Origin: an uncultured Acidobacteriota bacterium
GTDB taxonomy: Bacteria > Acidobacteriota > Terriglobia > Terriglobales > Acidobacteriaceae
Reading direction: 5' to 3'
Length of the DNA: 64,000 nucleotides
NCBI GenBank assembly: GCA_903851035.1
Contig: CAINND010000009.1
Location: forward strand, 1-64,000
The position numbers and the translations under genes were made by a program. The notes beneath the pieces were generated by a model. The model did no database searches. It saw nothing but the letters and a program-made list of their open reading frames with translations, and was not told where the DNA came from. Each line of letters begins with the position of its first letter. The first letter of the stretch is position 1. Below are positions 35,573-45,700 of the stretch, in pieces.

Positions 35573-35950
35573 TTAATTACCAAGCAGCCGCAGCGCGGGT
35601 ACATCCGGCATGGCCATCGCGGCATCTCCGGCCAGCGCCACAATCCAGCCGGCCATCTCGTCACGCAGGGCGGCCACGTTGAGGCCGCCATACGCGGCGG
35701 GAAAGCCCTGTAGCTTGACCAGCGCGTGATTCAGTTGCGAGGCCGCGCCGCGCTGGTTGCCGCGCTGATGGTGATGCATGGCGCAGGCCAGTTGAATCAG
35801 CGCCTGCACAAAGGTCTTTTCCGGAGGCCGGCACAGGCGCCAGTGCTCCTCCCAGAATTCATGGGCCAGGAAGAACCTGCCATCGCGATAAGCGGCCAGG
35901 CCTTCCGCCATGGCGCCCGCCGTCCAATCCAATTCCGGTGTCTCGCTCAA
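35573..35950 (-). CDS. DUF309 family protein
   Basis: A 125-residue helical protein with the DUF309 signature 'GRFFLAHEFWEEHWRLC' near 25-41, then 'KTFVQALIQLACAMHHHQRGN' and 'NHALVKLQGFPAAYGGL'. The histidine/glutamate pattern suggests a metal or small-ligand site, but function is unknown. Minus strand upstream of mltG with a 67-bp gap; possibly the same operon. Confidence 0.82.
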   Translation of the reverse strand: MSETPELDWTAGAMAEGLAAYRDGRFFLAHEFWEEHWRLCRPPEKTFVQALIQLACAMHHHQRGNQRGAASQLNHALVKLQGFPAAYGGLNVAALRDEMAGWIVALAGDAAMAMPDVPALRLLGN

Positions 35951-36193
35951 TCTTGCCGCTCCGGCAACAGAGTAACACTGCGCGGCAATTGCAACGCGCC
36001 AGTTCGCCTTCGCAATGTCCGTAATCGGGTCCAGCGATTACGCACTTTGGCCATCTGCCAACGGTGCAAACTAGCCCGTTGGCAAGCTCGAGAGTAGAAT
36101 GTGCCACGATGCCGCGCCACCCGGATTACGCAACTCAAAATTGTGTAATCATCGCGCACAACCCGGGCAGCGGCCACTATTGGGAGCTACGCC

Positions 36194-37954
36194 TTGTCAC
36201 TCGCTGGACAATCGTTTACCTGGATTCGGAAGACTCTTCGCAGCGCCGCTCACTGCGTCCTGCTGCTGGCCGCGCTTATTGCGTCACTGCCCACGCCTGC
36301 GGCCGCGCAGAGTTCCACCACTGCGGCCATGCCTGCCAACCGTTACGCCGCCGCCGATGACTGGTGGAAGCACTCGGTTATCTACGAGCTGTATCCGCGC
36401 AGCTTTGCCGACAGCAACAACGACGGCACGGGCGACCTGAACGGCATCACCGCGCACCTGGACTACCTGCAACAACTCGGCGTGGATGCCGTCTGGCTGA
36501 CTCCCATGTTTCCCTCGCCGCAGGTGGACTTCGGCTACGACGTCAGCGACTATCGCAACGTTGATCCGCAGTACGGAACGCTCAAGGACTTCGACCGCCT
36601 GGTCAGCGAGGCCAGGAAGCGCAACATCAAGATCGTTCTCGATTTTGTGGTCAACCACAGCAGCGACCAGCACAAGTGGTTCAAGGAGTCGCGCAGCTCG
36701 CGCACGAACCGCTACCGCGATTTCTACATCTGGCGCGATGGCCGCGCGGCGAATGAGCCGCCCAACAACTGGCGCAGCCTCTTCGGCGGGCCCAGTTGGA
36801 AGCTGGATGCGACCACTGGGCAGTATTACTATCACTTCTTCTACCCTGAGCAGCCCGACCTGAATTGGCGCAACCCGAAAGTCGAGCGCGAAATGTTCAA
36901 CACCATGCGCTGGTGGTTCAAGCGCGGGGTCTACGGCTTCCGGCTGGATGCCGTGGACGTGCTCTACGAAGACCCGAAGCTCAAGGACAATCCCATACTG
37001 GAGGGCACCGACTCCTACGGCGGTCCTAAGCAGGATCACATCTACGATCACAGCATTCCCGAGGTGCACGCAGCCTTGCAGCGCATGCGCAAGGTGGTGG
37101 ATGAATATCCCGGACGCGTGCTGATTGGCGAGACCTGGACGAGCACCACAAAGGAGTTGGCTGAGTACTACGGCCCGCACAACGACGAGCTGCAAATGCC
37201 CATGTACTTCAACTTCACCACCATCAATAAGCTCGACGCGGAGAAATTCCGCGAGCGCATTGAAGCCGTGGAGACGAACGATGCCGGGGGATGGCCGGTC
37301 TTCGTGCTCAGCAATCACGACATCGTGCGCCAGGTGGACCGCTACACTCCCGCGGGCGCGGACAAAGATCAGGTGGGGCGGCTGCTGGCCGCGCTCTACC
37401 TCACGCTGCGCGGCACGCCCATCATGTACATGGGTGAGGAACTCGGCATGCGCAACAACGATCCCACGCGGCGTGAGGATGTGAAGGACATCATCGGCCG
37501 GTTGGCCTGGCCAAAGGACAAAGGCCGCGATGGCGAGCGCACTCCCATGCAGTGGGACGCCACGGTGAATGCCGGATTCAACACGGGTGCTGCAACATGG
37601 TTGCCCGTGGGCGCCGATTACAAGACGCGCAACGTGGCTGCGGAATCGGCCGATCCCGCATCGGTGCTGAACTGGTATCGCCGCCTGATTGCGCTGCGAC
37701 GCACTGTGCCGGCCCTGAGCGAAGGCGACTACCGCACGCTGCCGGTGAGCGACAAGAATCTACTGGCCTTTTCTCGCACGGCCATGGGCAAGACAGTGGT
37801 GGTGCTGCTGAACATGAGCGGCGAGGAGCAGTCGGTGTCGCTGGCCGATGTAGCACCGCGCGGATTGCGTGGGCTGGCCGCCACCGCAGCCACGGTGAGT
37901 GGCGCGCAGGTAAAGCTCTCCGCCTATGGTGCCGTGGTGGCGGAGGTCGAGTAG
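36194..37954 (+). CDS. Exported GH13 alpha-glucosidase / oligo-1,6-glucosidase-like
   Basis: A 586-residue alpha-amylase-superfamily enzyme with a signal peptide ('CVLLLAALIASLPTPAAAQ'), hence periplasmic or exported. Conserved GH13 regions: 'LDFVVNHSSDQHKWF', 'FRLDAVDVLYEDP' (nucleophile Asp), 'LIGETWTS' (acid/base Glu) and 'FVLSNHDIVRQ' (third Asp). 'DGTGDLNGITAHLDYLQQLG' near the start is typical of oligo-1,6-glucosidase, trehalose-6-phosphate hydrolase and alpha-glucosidase subfamilies. The start is TTG 36194 with GGGAG upstream. Probably trims maltodextrin or isomaltosides; malQ follows 105 bp later. Confidence 0.88.
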   Translation: MSLAGQSFTWIRKTLRSAAHCVLLLAALIASLPTPAAAQSSTTAAMPANRYAAADDWWKHSVIYELYPRSFADSNNDGTGDLNGITAHLDYLQQLGVDAVWLTPMFPSPQVDFGYDVSDYRNVDPQYGTLKDFDRLVSEARKRNIKIVLDFVVNHSSDQHKWFKESRSSRTNRYRDFYIWRDGRAANEPPNNWRSLFGGPSWKLDATTGQYYYHFFYPEQPDLNWRNPKVEREMFNTMRWWFKRGVYGFRLDAVDVLYEDPKLKDNPILEGTDSYGGPKQDHIYDHSIPEVHAALQRMRKVVDEYPGRVLIGETWTSTTKELAEYYGPHNDELQMPMYFNFTTINKLDAEKFRERIEAVETNDAGGWPVFVLSNHDIVRQVDRYTPAGADKDQVGRLLAALYLTLRGTPIMYMGEELGMRNNDPTRREDVKDIIGRLAWPKDKGRDGERTPMQWDATVNAGFNTGAATWLPVGADYKTRNVAAESADPASVLNWYRRLIALRRTVPALSEGDYRTLPVSDKNLLAFSRTAMGKTVVVLLNMSGEEQSVSLADVAPRGLRGLAATAATVSGAQVKLSAYGAVVAEVE

Positions 37955-38059
37955 CCCACGTCAGGTATCCTGCCATGCAAGCCTTTGGGGCAGTGTGTGC
38001 AAAGTGGTGTGAGCCCTATGCTTGCACCCATCCATCTTTGCGTTTAGTGTTCTTAACCG

Positions 38060-39592
38060 ATGCGATTTGCGCGTAGCTGCGGAGTGCTGCTTCATCCCAC
38101 CTCGTTGCCCGGCCCTTACGGCTGCGGCGACCTGGGGCCGGAGGCCTTCGCATTTCTCGACTTTCTCAGCGCGGCTGGCCAGAAGATATGGCAGGTGCTG
38201 CCGCTGAATCCCACCGGCTACGGCGACTCGCCCTATCAGTGCTTCTCGGCCTTTGCCGGCAACCCGCTACTCATCAGCCTGGATCGCCTGGTCGAGCAGG
38301 GTCTGCTCAGCCAATCTGACCTTGCCGACCTGCCCGCGTTCCCGGCGCGCACAGTGGATTACGGCCCGGTGATTGCCTGGCGCATGGGCAAACTGCGGCT
38401 GGCCGCGCAGCGCTTTTTCGCCGCCCTTGCAGCCGCGCCCGCTGGTCCGCGTCAGGTTGAGTACGACACCTTCCGCACGCAGCACGCCGCGTGGCTTGAC
38501 GACTTTGCGCTCTTCATGGCCGCCAAAGATGCGCACGGCGGCGTGGCCTGGAATCGCTGGGAGCCCGACTTGGCCGCTCGCGAGCCGAAGGCCCTGGAGC
38601 GCTGGCGCAAGCATCTTGCCAAGGGCATTGCCGAGCACACCTTCTGGCAGTTCGAATTCTTCCGCCAGTGGAGCACCCTGCGCGCGGAGTGTACCCGCCG
38701 CGGCATTCGCGTAATGGGCGACGTGCCCATCTACGTGGCGCACGATAGCGCCGACGTGTGGACGGCGCGCGAGTACTTTTGGCTGGACGAGGCCGGCAAC
38801 CCGACGCGCGTCAGCGGCGTGCCGCCGGATTACTTCAGCGCCACCGGACAGCTCTGGGGCAATCCCACCTATCGCTGGCCAAAGCTGCAGCAGGATGGTT
38901 TCCGCTGGTGGATTGCCCGCATGCGGGGCGTGCTGGCCATGTATGACATGGTGAGGGTCGATCACTTCCGCGGCTTTGAGGCCTACTACGAAATTTCCGC
39001 CAGCGAGAAGACAGCGGCCAACGGCGTCTGGATCAAGGCTCCCGGCGTGGAGCTGTTTGACACGCTGGTGCGCGAGTTGGGCGAGCTGCCCATCGTCGCC
39101 GAAAACCTCGGCAACATCACGCCGGAGGTCGAGGCCATCCGCACCCGCTTCGGACTGCCCGGCATGGCCATCCTGCAATTCGCCTTCGGCACCGATCCGC
39201 AGGCGCCATCGTTCCGCCCGCACAACTACGAGCGCCACCTGGTGGCCTACACCGGCGGACACGACAACGACACGGCCATCGGCTGGTGGACCAGTGGCAT
39301 TGGCGACAGCACACGCAGCGAGAAGGAGTTGCGCGAGGAGTATGAGCTGGCCAGCGGCTATCTTGGCCTGCATGGCGAGCCGCTGAACTGGGCGATGATC
39401 CGCACCCTGCTGGCTAGCGTGGCCGATACGACGCTCATCCCCATGCAGGATGTGCTGGGGCTGGGCGGCGAGGCGCGCATGAACCTGCCGGGACGCATGG
39501 GCGGCAATTGGCGCTGGCGCTACCAGCAAGAGCAACTGCAGCCGGAGATGATCGAACGCCTGGCTGCGCTGGTGCGGCTGTATCAGCGGTGA
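38060..39592 (+). CDS. malQ: 4-alpha-glucanotransferase
   Basis: A cytoplasmic GH77 enzyme (510 aa) that disproportionates malto-oligosaccharides, releasing glucose and building longer chains. 'GVLLHPTSLPGPYGCGDLGP' at the N-terminus, 'NPTGYGDSPYQCFSAFAGNP', 'VMGDVPIYVAHDSADVWT', 'YDMVRVDHFRGFEAYYEI' (nucleophile Asp), 'IVAENLGNITPEV' (acid/base Glu) and 'YTGGHDNDTAIGWW' (third Asp) are all present. ATG 38060; no strong ribosome binding site. The MFS transporter gene begins 64 bp after its stop. Confidence 0.96.
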   Translation: MRFARSCGVLLHPTSLPGPYGCGDLGPEAFAFLDFLSAAGQKIWQVLPLNPTGYGDSPYQCFSAFAGNPLLISLDRLVEQGLLSQSDLADLPAFPARTVDYGPVIAWRMGKLRLAAQRFFAALAAAPAGPRQVEYDTFRTQHAAWLDDFALFMAAKDAHGGVAWNRWEPDLAAREPKALERWRKHLAKGIAEHTFWQFEFFRQWSTLRAECTRRGIRVMGDVPIYVAHDSADVWTAREYFWLDEAGNPTRVSGVPPDYFSATGQLWGNPTYRWPKLQQDGFRWWIARMRGVLAMYDMVRVDHFRGFEAYYEISASEKTAANGVWIKAPGVELFDTLVRELGELPIVAENLGNITPEVEAIRTRFGLPGMAILQFAFGTDPQAPSFRPHNYERHLVAYTGGHDNDTAIGWWTSGIGDSTRSEKELREEYELASGYLGLHGEPLNWAMIRTLLASVADTTLIPMQDVLGLGGEARMNLPGRMGGNWRWRYQQEQLQPEMIERLAALVRLYQR

Positions 39593-39656
39593 GCAGGATT
39601 TGATTTCCACGCGGAGCCGGGCCGTTGCGCTCCTCCGCCAAGGCAGGGAACGACTG

Positions 39657-40982
39657 ATGAACCGACCGCGCCGCAACGTCTGGCAGATCTTCAACATGAG
39701 CTTCGGCTTCTTCGGCATCCAGATTGGCTGGAATCTGCAGATGGCCAACATGAGCGCCATCTACGAGTACCTGGGCGCCAAGGCCGATCAGATTCCCATC
39801 CTCTGGCTGGCCGCGCCGCTCACCGGACTGCTGGTGCAGCCGCTTATCGGCCATGCCAGCGACCACACCTGGGGACGCCTGGGACGCCGCCGTCCGTACT
39901 TTTTGGCCGGAGCCATCCTCAGCTCGATCGCGCTCATCCTGATGCCGCAATCCGGTGCCCTGTGGATGGCCGCCGGGCTGCTGTGGGTGCTCGACGCTTC
40001 CATCAACATCAGCATGGAGCCCTTCCGCGCATTCGTCGCCGACATGCTGCCGGACGAGCAGCGCACCAGCGGCTTCGCCATGCAGAGCCTGCTCATCGGC
40101 CTGGGCGCGGTGCTGGCCAACCTGCTGCCCTGGCTGCTGACAAACTACTTTCACCTGCGCACGGAGTCCACCGGCGCGCACGCCATTCCGCTCACCGTGC
40201 GCCTGTCTTTCTACATCGGCGCCGCAGCGTTTCTCTCGGCCGTGCTGTGGACGATCTTCACCACCCCGGAGTATCCGCCCGAGGATATGGAGGCCTTCCG
40301 CCGCCAGAAGGCCGAGGCCGCCCGCACCGGGTACTTTGAGCGCATCGCCAACTCGCTGGCGGAGATCACCACGGCCATGCGGCAGATGCCGCCCGTGATG
40401 CGGGATCTCGCGCTGGTGCAGTTGCCCACGTGGCTGGGTCTGTTCTGCATGTGGCTGTATTTTCCCGTGGCGGTGGCGCACAACGTCTTTGGCGCCGTGG
40501 ATCAAAGCTCACCACAATTCACCCGCGGCGTGGAGTGGGCCGGGCTGTGCTTTGGCATGTACTCCGCCGTCTGCTTTGCTTTTTCTTTTGCGCTGCCCAC
40601 GCTGGCGCGCGTGCTGGGCCGACGCAACACGCACAGCCTTTGCCTTGCGGTGGGCGCCGCCGGATTGATCTCCGTGGCTTTCATCCACCAGCCCGCGATG
40701 CTCTTTCTCTCCATGACGGGCGTGGGCGTGGCCTGGGCCAGCATTTTGTCCATGCCATATGCGGTGCTTTCCGCCAGCCTGCCGCAGGAGCGCACCGGCG
40801 TGTACATGGGCATCTTCAACTTCTTCATCGTGCTGCCGGAGATCGTCGCCTCGCTGTGCTTTGGTCCGGTGATGAGCCATCTGATGCACAACAACCGCAT
40901 GGCAGCGGTCGTCGCCGGAGGCTTCTTCCTGCTGCTGGCCGCAGCCATGATGCAGCGCGTGCGCAGCCAGGCGAAGGCTTAG
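39657..40982 (+). CDS. MFS sugar transporter, GPH/SUT-like
   Basis: A 441-residue inner-membrane carrier with about 12 hydrophobic helices. It opens with 'NMSFGFFGIQIGWNLQMANMS', and 'DHTWGRLGRRRPYFLAGAI' is the family's loop 2-3 motif; 'VLSASLPQERTGVYMGIFNF' matches the second half. This group contains bacterial relatives of sucrose/maltose-proton symporters. Its position after malQ suggests maltose or maltodextrin import. ATG 39657 is chosen over the track's TTG 39600, since residues before it are unrelated to the family start. Confidence 0.87.
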   Translation: MNRPRRNVWQIFNMSFGFFGIQIGWNLQMANMSAIYEYLGAKADQIPILWLAAPLTGLLVQPLIGHASDHTWGRLGRRRPYFLAGAILSSIALILMPQSGALWMAAGLLWVLDASINISMEPFRAFVADMLPDEQRTSGFAMQSLLIGLGAVLANLLPWLLTNYFHLRTESTGAHAIPLTVRLSFYIGAAAFLSAVLWTIFTTPEYPPEDMEAFRRQKAEAARTGYFERIANSLAEITTAMRQMPPVMRDLALVQLPTWLGLFCMWLYFPVAVAHNVFGAVDQSSPQFTRGVEWAGLCFGMYSAVCFAFSFALPTLARVLGRRNTHSLCLAVGAAGLISVAFIHQPAMLFLSMTGVGVAWASILSMPYAVLSASLPQERTGVYMGIFNFFIVLPEIVASLCFGPVMSHLMHNNRMAAVVAGGFFLLLAAAMMQRVRSQAKA

Positions 40983-41011
40983 GTTTTTCTGCTTGAATGT
41001 ATGACTGAGAC

Positions 41012-41036
41012 GGGGCGCCGCGAGCGCCCTGTTTTA
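41012..41036 (+). terminator. Intrinsic terminator after the MFS gene
   Basis: GGGGCGCCGCGAGCGCCCT hairpin followed by GTTTTAC. It ends at the last bases of the converging regulator gene. Confidence 0.7.
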
Positions 41037-42320
41037 CTGGTCGGGATGCAGCGCGATGAGTGTGGTTTCCACCGGGACGCCGCGCGATATCTTGACGCGC
41101 AGCAGGGCCTCAAAGGGCTTCAGCTCTTCCACTTTCTTCGCGTTGAGCTTACCCAACAACTCCTCCAGCGTCTCCTTGTGGCATAGGAACTCCACCGCGC
41201 CCTGGGTGCCAAAGGTAGTGGTGCCGGCGATAATCAACACTAGTCTTGAGCTTTCCATCCCGCGCTTGTAGCCAATCACCGCATAGTCCTCCGCCAGGGC
41301 TTGGTCGGCGGGGCTGGCCAGCGACTGCAAGGGCTCACCCTGTTGCGGATTGATGGTGGCAATGGCCAGGTCGCCCTTGCGCGGGCCAACCGCCACGCGC
41401 TGAAAGACGAAGTGGCTGGTGCTGGGAATATCGCGCAGCGTCAGATTCTCCGCCGGCGAGCCCAGGAAGATCAGGTTGTTCTGCTTCAGGTCGTCGAGTG
41501 AAAACAGGCTTCCGCGTTTGACCCGTAGCGTGGCGTGCAGGCGGGAGAAGACCTCGTCCAGCTCATGTACGGCCAACACCTCGCCCACGCCCGTGTAGTG
41601 ATCAAAGACCTTGCCGGAGGCGGCATCCGTCGGCGTGGACGCGCTCGAGTAGCGCAGGCCGGTCTCCGGACGGCCAACAAAGGTCGCATTGCTGAATACC
41701 ACCCAGGGCTCATTGGCCGGCGCCAGAAAAGATCCCCAGAAGAGCTGGATGGATGGTGGAACCTTGTCTGCGGCCGCAGCGGGTTGCGCAGTGGGCGCCG
41801 ATCCTCTCCACAGCAACATGCCCAGGGTGGCAAGGGCCAGTGCCAGCAGCACGCTGAGCACAGGCACGGCATAGCGGGCCAGCCGGAGCCCGGCATCTAC
41901 ATTGGCCCCCTGTGGCGTGCGTTCGTGGTTGTGACCGTTGCCGTTGCCTTCCCCGGCAGCCTCCGCCTTGGCGCGGCGGGGATTCTCATGGAAGTGCAGG
42001 GTGTAGTTGCCCTTAGGCAGCTCTACCACGATGCGGTCTTCCGTGCCATCGCCTGCGTAGTAGGAGGCGAGCTTAGTGCGCAGGCGCCCGGCCTGCACGC
42101 GAATCACCGAGTCGAGCTGGGGGTCGAAGTCCTCCGAGCGGTGAAAGACCTCGGTGGCAATCTGGTACTCCTTGATGGTGGCGCCGGGGTGTTCCAGGGA
42201 CTGCTCGGCCAGGTAACGCAGCAGCTTACACAACGACTCGGAGTTGTGAAGTACCTCACTCCTCGCCAAGCGCTCGACCTGTTCCAGTACTGCCTCTCGA
42301 CTGAGCACGACAGGTATCAT
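41034..42320 (-). CDS. Membrane-anchored winged-helix transcriptional regulator
   Basis: A 428-residue one-component regulator. The N-terminal ~110 residues form a winged helix of a type common in Acidobacteriota ('DPQLDSVIRVQAGRLRTKLA', 'IVVELPKGNYTLHFHEN'). A Gly/Asn-rich linker leads to one membrane helix ('VPVLSVLLALALATLGMLLW', ~155-175), and the remaining ~240 residues would lie in the periplasm ('LFWGSFLAPANEPWVVFSN', 'DYAVIGYKRGMESSRLVLI'). The architecture parallels CadC/ToxR. The nearest promoter it could control is that of the divergent TonB receptor. Start ATG 42320, with ATG 42347 possible; the track's 42506 is too long. Confidence 0.8.
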   Translation of the reverse strand: MIPVVLSREAVLEQVERLARSEVLHNSESLCKLLRYLAEQSLEHPGATIKEYQIATEVFHRSEDFDPQLDSVIRVQAGRLRTKLASYYAGDGTEDRIVVELPKGNYTLHFHENPRRAKAEAAGEGNGNGHNHERTPQGANVDAGLRLARYAVPVLSVLLALALATLGMLLWRGSAPTAQPAAAADKVPPSIQLFWGSFLAPANEPWVVFSNATFVGRPETGLRYSSASTPTDAASGKVFDHYTGVGEVLAVHELDEVFSRLHATLRVKRGSLFSLDDLKQNNLIFLGSPAENLTLRDIPSTSHFVFQRVAVGPRKGDLAIATINPQQGEPLQSLASPADQALAEDYAVIGYKRGMESSRLVLIIAGTTTFGTQGAVEFLCHKETLEELLGKLNAKKVEELKPFEALLRVKISRGVPVETTLIALHPDQ

Positions 42321-42347
42321 GTCACGGATGTAACGAAGATGAAACAT

Positions 42348-42707
42348 TTTTTGCAAAGCATTGATAAAAAAGAGCTCTGCCAGGTTACTGTGACAAACCC
42401 GCCGAAACTTGTTTCTTTCCCTCCGCGGGATAAGACTCCGCAGTGGTTTTGTCATATCCAGTAGTGTTTTTTGTCCTCCGGACACGGTGTCCCATGCAGG
42501 CGCCAAACGGATGGCAAGCCCAGCCAGGGGGATTCGAAAGGTCTTTCTGGAAGGGAGTCAAAAGGTTCTTTGTTCAGGGTCGAGGTGCTTCCCGAAGCTG
42601 GAACGATGTTAGGACGGTAAAAGGATAAGACTATTCAAGTTCCGGTACACATTCTCCTCGATCGCTTTCTGTAACACTCGTTTTTGGACTTGATTCATGG
42701 AGGAACT
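42348..42707. promoter_or_regulatory. Divergent intergenic region between regulator and TonB receptor
   Basis: 360 bp without a gene. It holds the perfect inverted repeat GGACACGGTGTCC at 42480-42492 and two TTTTGTC-type words (around 42445-42475) beside the more distant TGTGACAAA. These could be operators for the adjacent regulator. No convincing -35/-10 pair can be fixed by eye. Confidence 0.45.
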
Positions 42708-45700
42708 ATGAAGCAGTTCGCCAAAATTTGTTTGCTGGTAGCGCTCGTGCTGCTGGTAACCGGCATTGCCGCCCTGGCGCAATCGGATTCGGCCCGCGTG
42801 GTCGGCACCGTGAGCGATCCTTCGGGCGCCGCAATTCCGGGCGCAACCGTCACCGTCACCAACCTGGGCACCAACCAGAAGATCACCACCCAGAGCCAGG
42901 CAGACGGCAATTTCGTTGTCACAGCTCTTAAGCCGGGCAATTACCGGGTCGAGGCCAAGAAGGAAGCCTTCAAGAGCGAAACCGCCAAGATCAGCCTGGA
43001 CATCGCCCAGGTGCAGCGCATCAACTTCAAGCTGCCGCTCGGCGCCGCCACGGAAACCATCAACGTGACCGATGAAGTGCCGATCGTGGAAACCTCCACC
43101 TCAACCCTCGGCGAAGTCATCCAGCCCCGGCAGATCTTGGATCTGGCGATCAACGGCAATAACTTCATCTCGCTGGCCACGCTGACACCGGGCGTGACCC
43201 GCGGCGCACCTGGCGATGAGGCCTCTGGCAGCTCCAGTCAGTCCGAGACCTGGCGTCACAATGAGAGCGGCGGCGGCGCGCTAAGCGTCAATGGCCTCCG
43301 CCCGCAAGCTACGTCCAATGTCATGGACGGCGTCAGTAACCAGGAGTACTTCGTCAACACCGTCGTCATCTTTCCAGTGACGGAATCCATCTCCGAATTC
43401 AAGGTGACCACCAGCACGGCGCCAGCCATGTATGGAGCGCCCTCGGTGATCGATGTCAGCACCATCAGTGGTGCCAACCAGGTTCATTTCCTGGGCGACT
43501 GGTTCCGTCGCGGCGGTGGCAACGCCAAGCCCTGGGGCAACCCTGACCCCGGCCCCTTTGCCCGCAACCAGTTCGGCGGCATCCTGAGCGGCCCGATCTG
43601 GAAGAACAAAGTCTTCGGCGCGTTGGACTACTACGGCTGGCGCCAGAAGAGCCCGCATCCGGATGGTCCGACCCACGTTCCCACCGCGCTGATGCGTGAT
43701 GGTAACTTCACCGAGTTGCTGACTGGCGGTTCCACGATCGCCACCTCGCTGCCGTACTCCGGCCTGCCCGGCTGCGCGGCCGCCATGGCCACAAACCCGA
43801 CAGCCTTCAATGCCGGCATGGGCTACATCTTCAACCCGGCCAACTGCCTGCCCTTCGGTTGGGATGCCGTGAACCACGTCCCCGGCAGCCAGATCAACAT
43901 CATCCCCACGGCCGGCCAGAACTCGGTCGGCATCAACTACCTGAAGGCCTTCCCGAATCCCAACATCGCTGGTGCCAACCCGGCGCTGTTGAACAACAAC
44001 TTCCTGCCCAACCGGGAAGACATTAAGACGCTGGATCAGTACGAAGCCCGTTTGGACTTTGTGGCGACGAAGAAGGACACCTTCTTTGCCCGCTACACTG
44101 CCGAGCAGGACCTGCTGCAAACCACTGACCGACTCCGCGATAGCGGCCACGATCTGCCCTCGGGCTTCGGCTCCGGCATGAACCCGCAGCATCCGCGTCA
44201 TTTGGCCGTGGGCTATACCCACATCCTGAACAACAACATGGTTAACGAGTTCCGTTACGGATACAACCGTCCGTACTACGGCTATCAGCAGCCCGGCTTC
44301 GGTGTCCCCGAGGCGGCCAATCTCGGCATCCCCAACGCCAACACCAGCCCGCTGCTGGGCGGCATGGCGCTGATCGGCGGCTGGAAGGGTGAACTCGAGT
44401 ACGTCGGCGATTACGGTCCGTACGTGGTTACTCAGAAGTACAACCAGTTTGCCGATACACTGAACTGGACGCGCAAGAATCACACCATGAAGTTCGGCGC
44501 CAGCCTCATCAAGAAGAACAGCGACTTCACCCAGGCCAACGTGGCCAAGGGCTACTTCTGGATTGACGACAACAACCTGCCGCAGTACTCCGGCTTCCCC
44601 GGCCAGTACGCCGGCTTCGGCACCTTTACCGGCAACGAAATCTCCGAGCTTGTGGGCGGCTTCATGGCGGCCTATCAGATCGGCGTTTTCAATGGCTATT
44701 ACAACACCAAGAACTGGGAAGCCAGCGGCTTTGCCCAGGATGACTGGCGCGTCAACCGCAAGCTGACCATCAACTACGGCATCCGTTACGACGTCTTCAC
44801 ATGGCCGTACGAAGCCAACAACAAGCAGTCGAATTTTGACCCCCTCAGCGGCACCTTGATTGTGGCCGGCACGCCCGGTTACAGCCGTTCGCTGGTCAGC
44901 ACCCCGTTGATGAACTTCTCTCCGCGCTTGGGCTTTGCCTATGACGTGAAGGGCGACGGCAAGATGGTGGTACGCGGCGGCTACGGCGTCTACTACTGGC
45001 AGGAACGTGGTGGCGTGGGCACGCAGCTCTCCAACAACCCGGATTTCAACGGCAGCCAGACCTACTATGCCTGCCCGAATTATCCGAATTGCAGTACCGG
45101 CTATCGCGCAACGCTGAGCGGCATGGCGCCTTACGGTTCCAATAACCCGAACAGCTCGGTGGCAAACGGCGCTCTGCCGGTGGGCCAGATTACCTTCGAT
45201 CCGACGCAGTTGGCCGGTGCCAACGTGATTTACTACCGGCCCAACTCGCCGAATTCCAACGTGCAGCAGTGGAATGTGCAGGTTGAGCACGCACTGGGCA
45301 AGAACACTTCGTTCAGCCTTGCCTACGTCGGCGCTCTGATGTCGCACCTCGCCACCAGCTTCAACGCCAATGGCGCCCAGATCTACTCGGGCTCGCATTG
45401 GTTCAACAACGTTGGCGCCATCAACGAGTACGCCATGGTGGGCGGCGGCAAGTACAACGGCCTGCAGGCTAATTTGAAGAGCAAGATGCATCACGGCCTG
45501 CAGTACAACGTTTCCTACACCTGGTCGCATACGTTGGATAACGTCAGCGGTGCGCTCAGCAACGGCGCCAACCCGATCTGGATTGGCTCCGGTGGTGATC
45601 CCGTCCTGAAGTACAGCTACGGCAACAGCAACACGGACCAGCGTCAGGTGCTGGGTGGATCCATGATGTACGAGCTGCCCTTCGGCAAGGGCCGCCAGTA

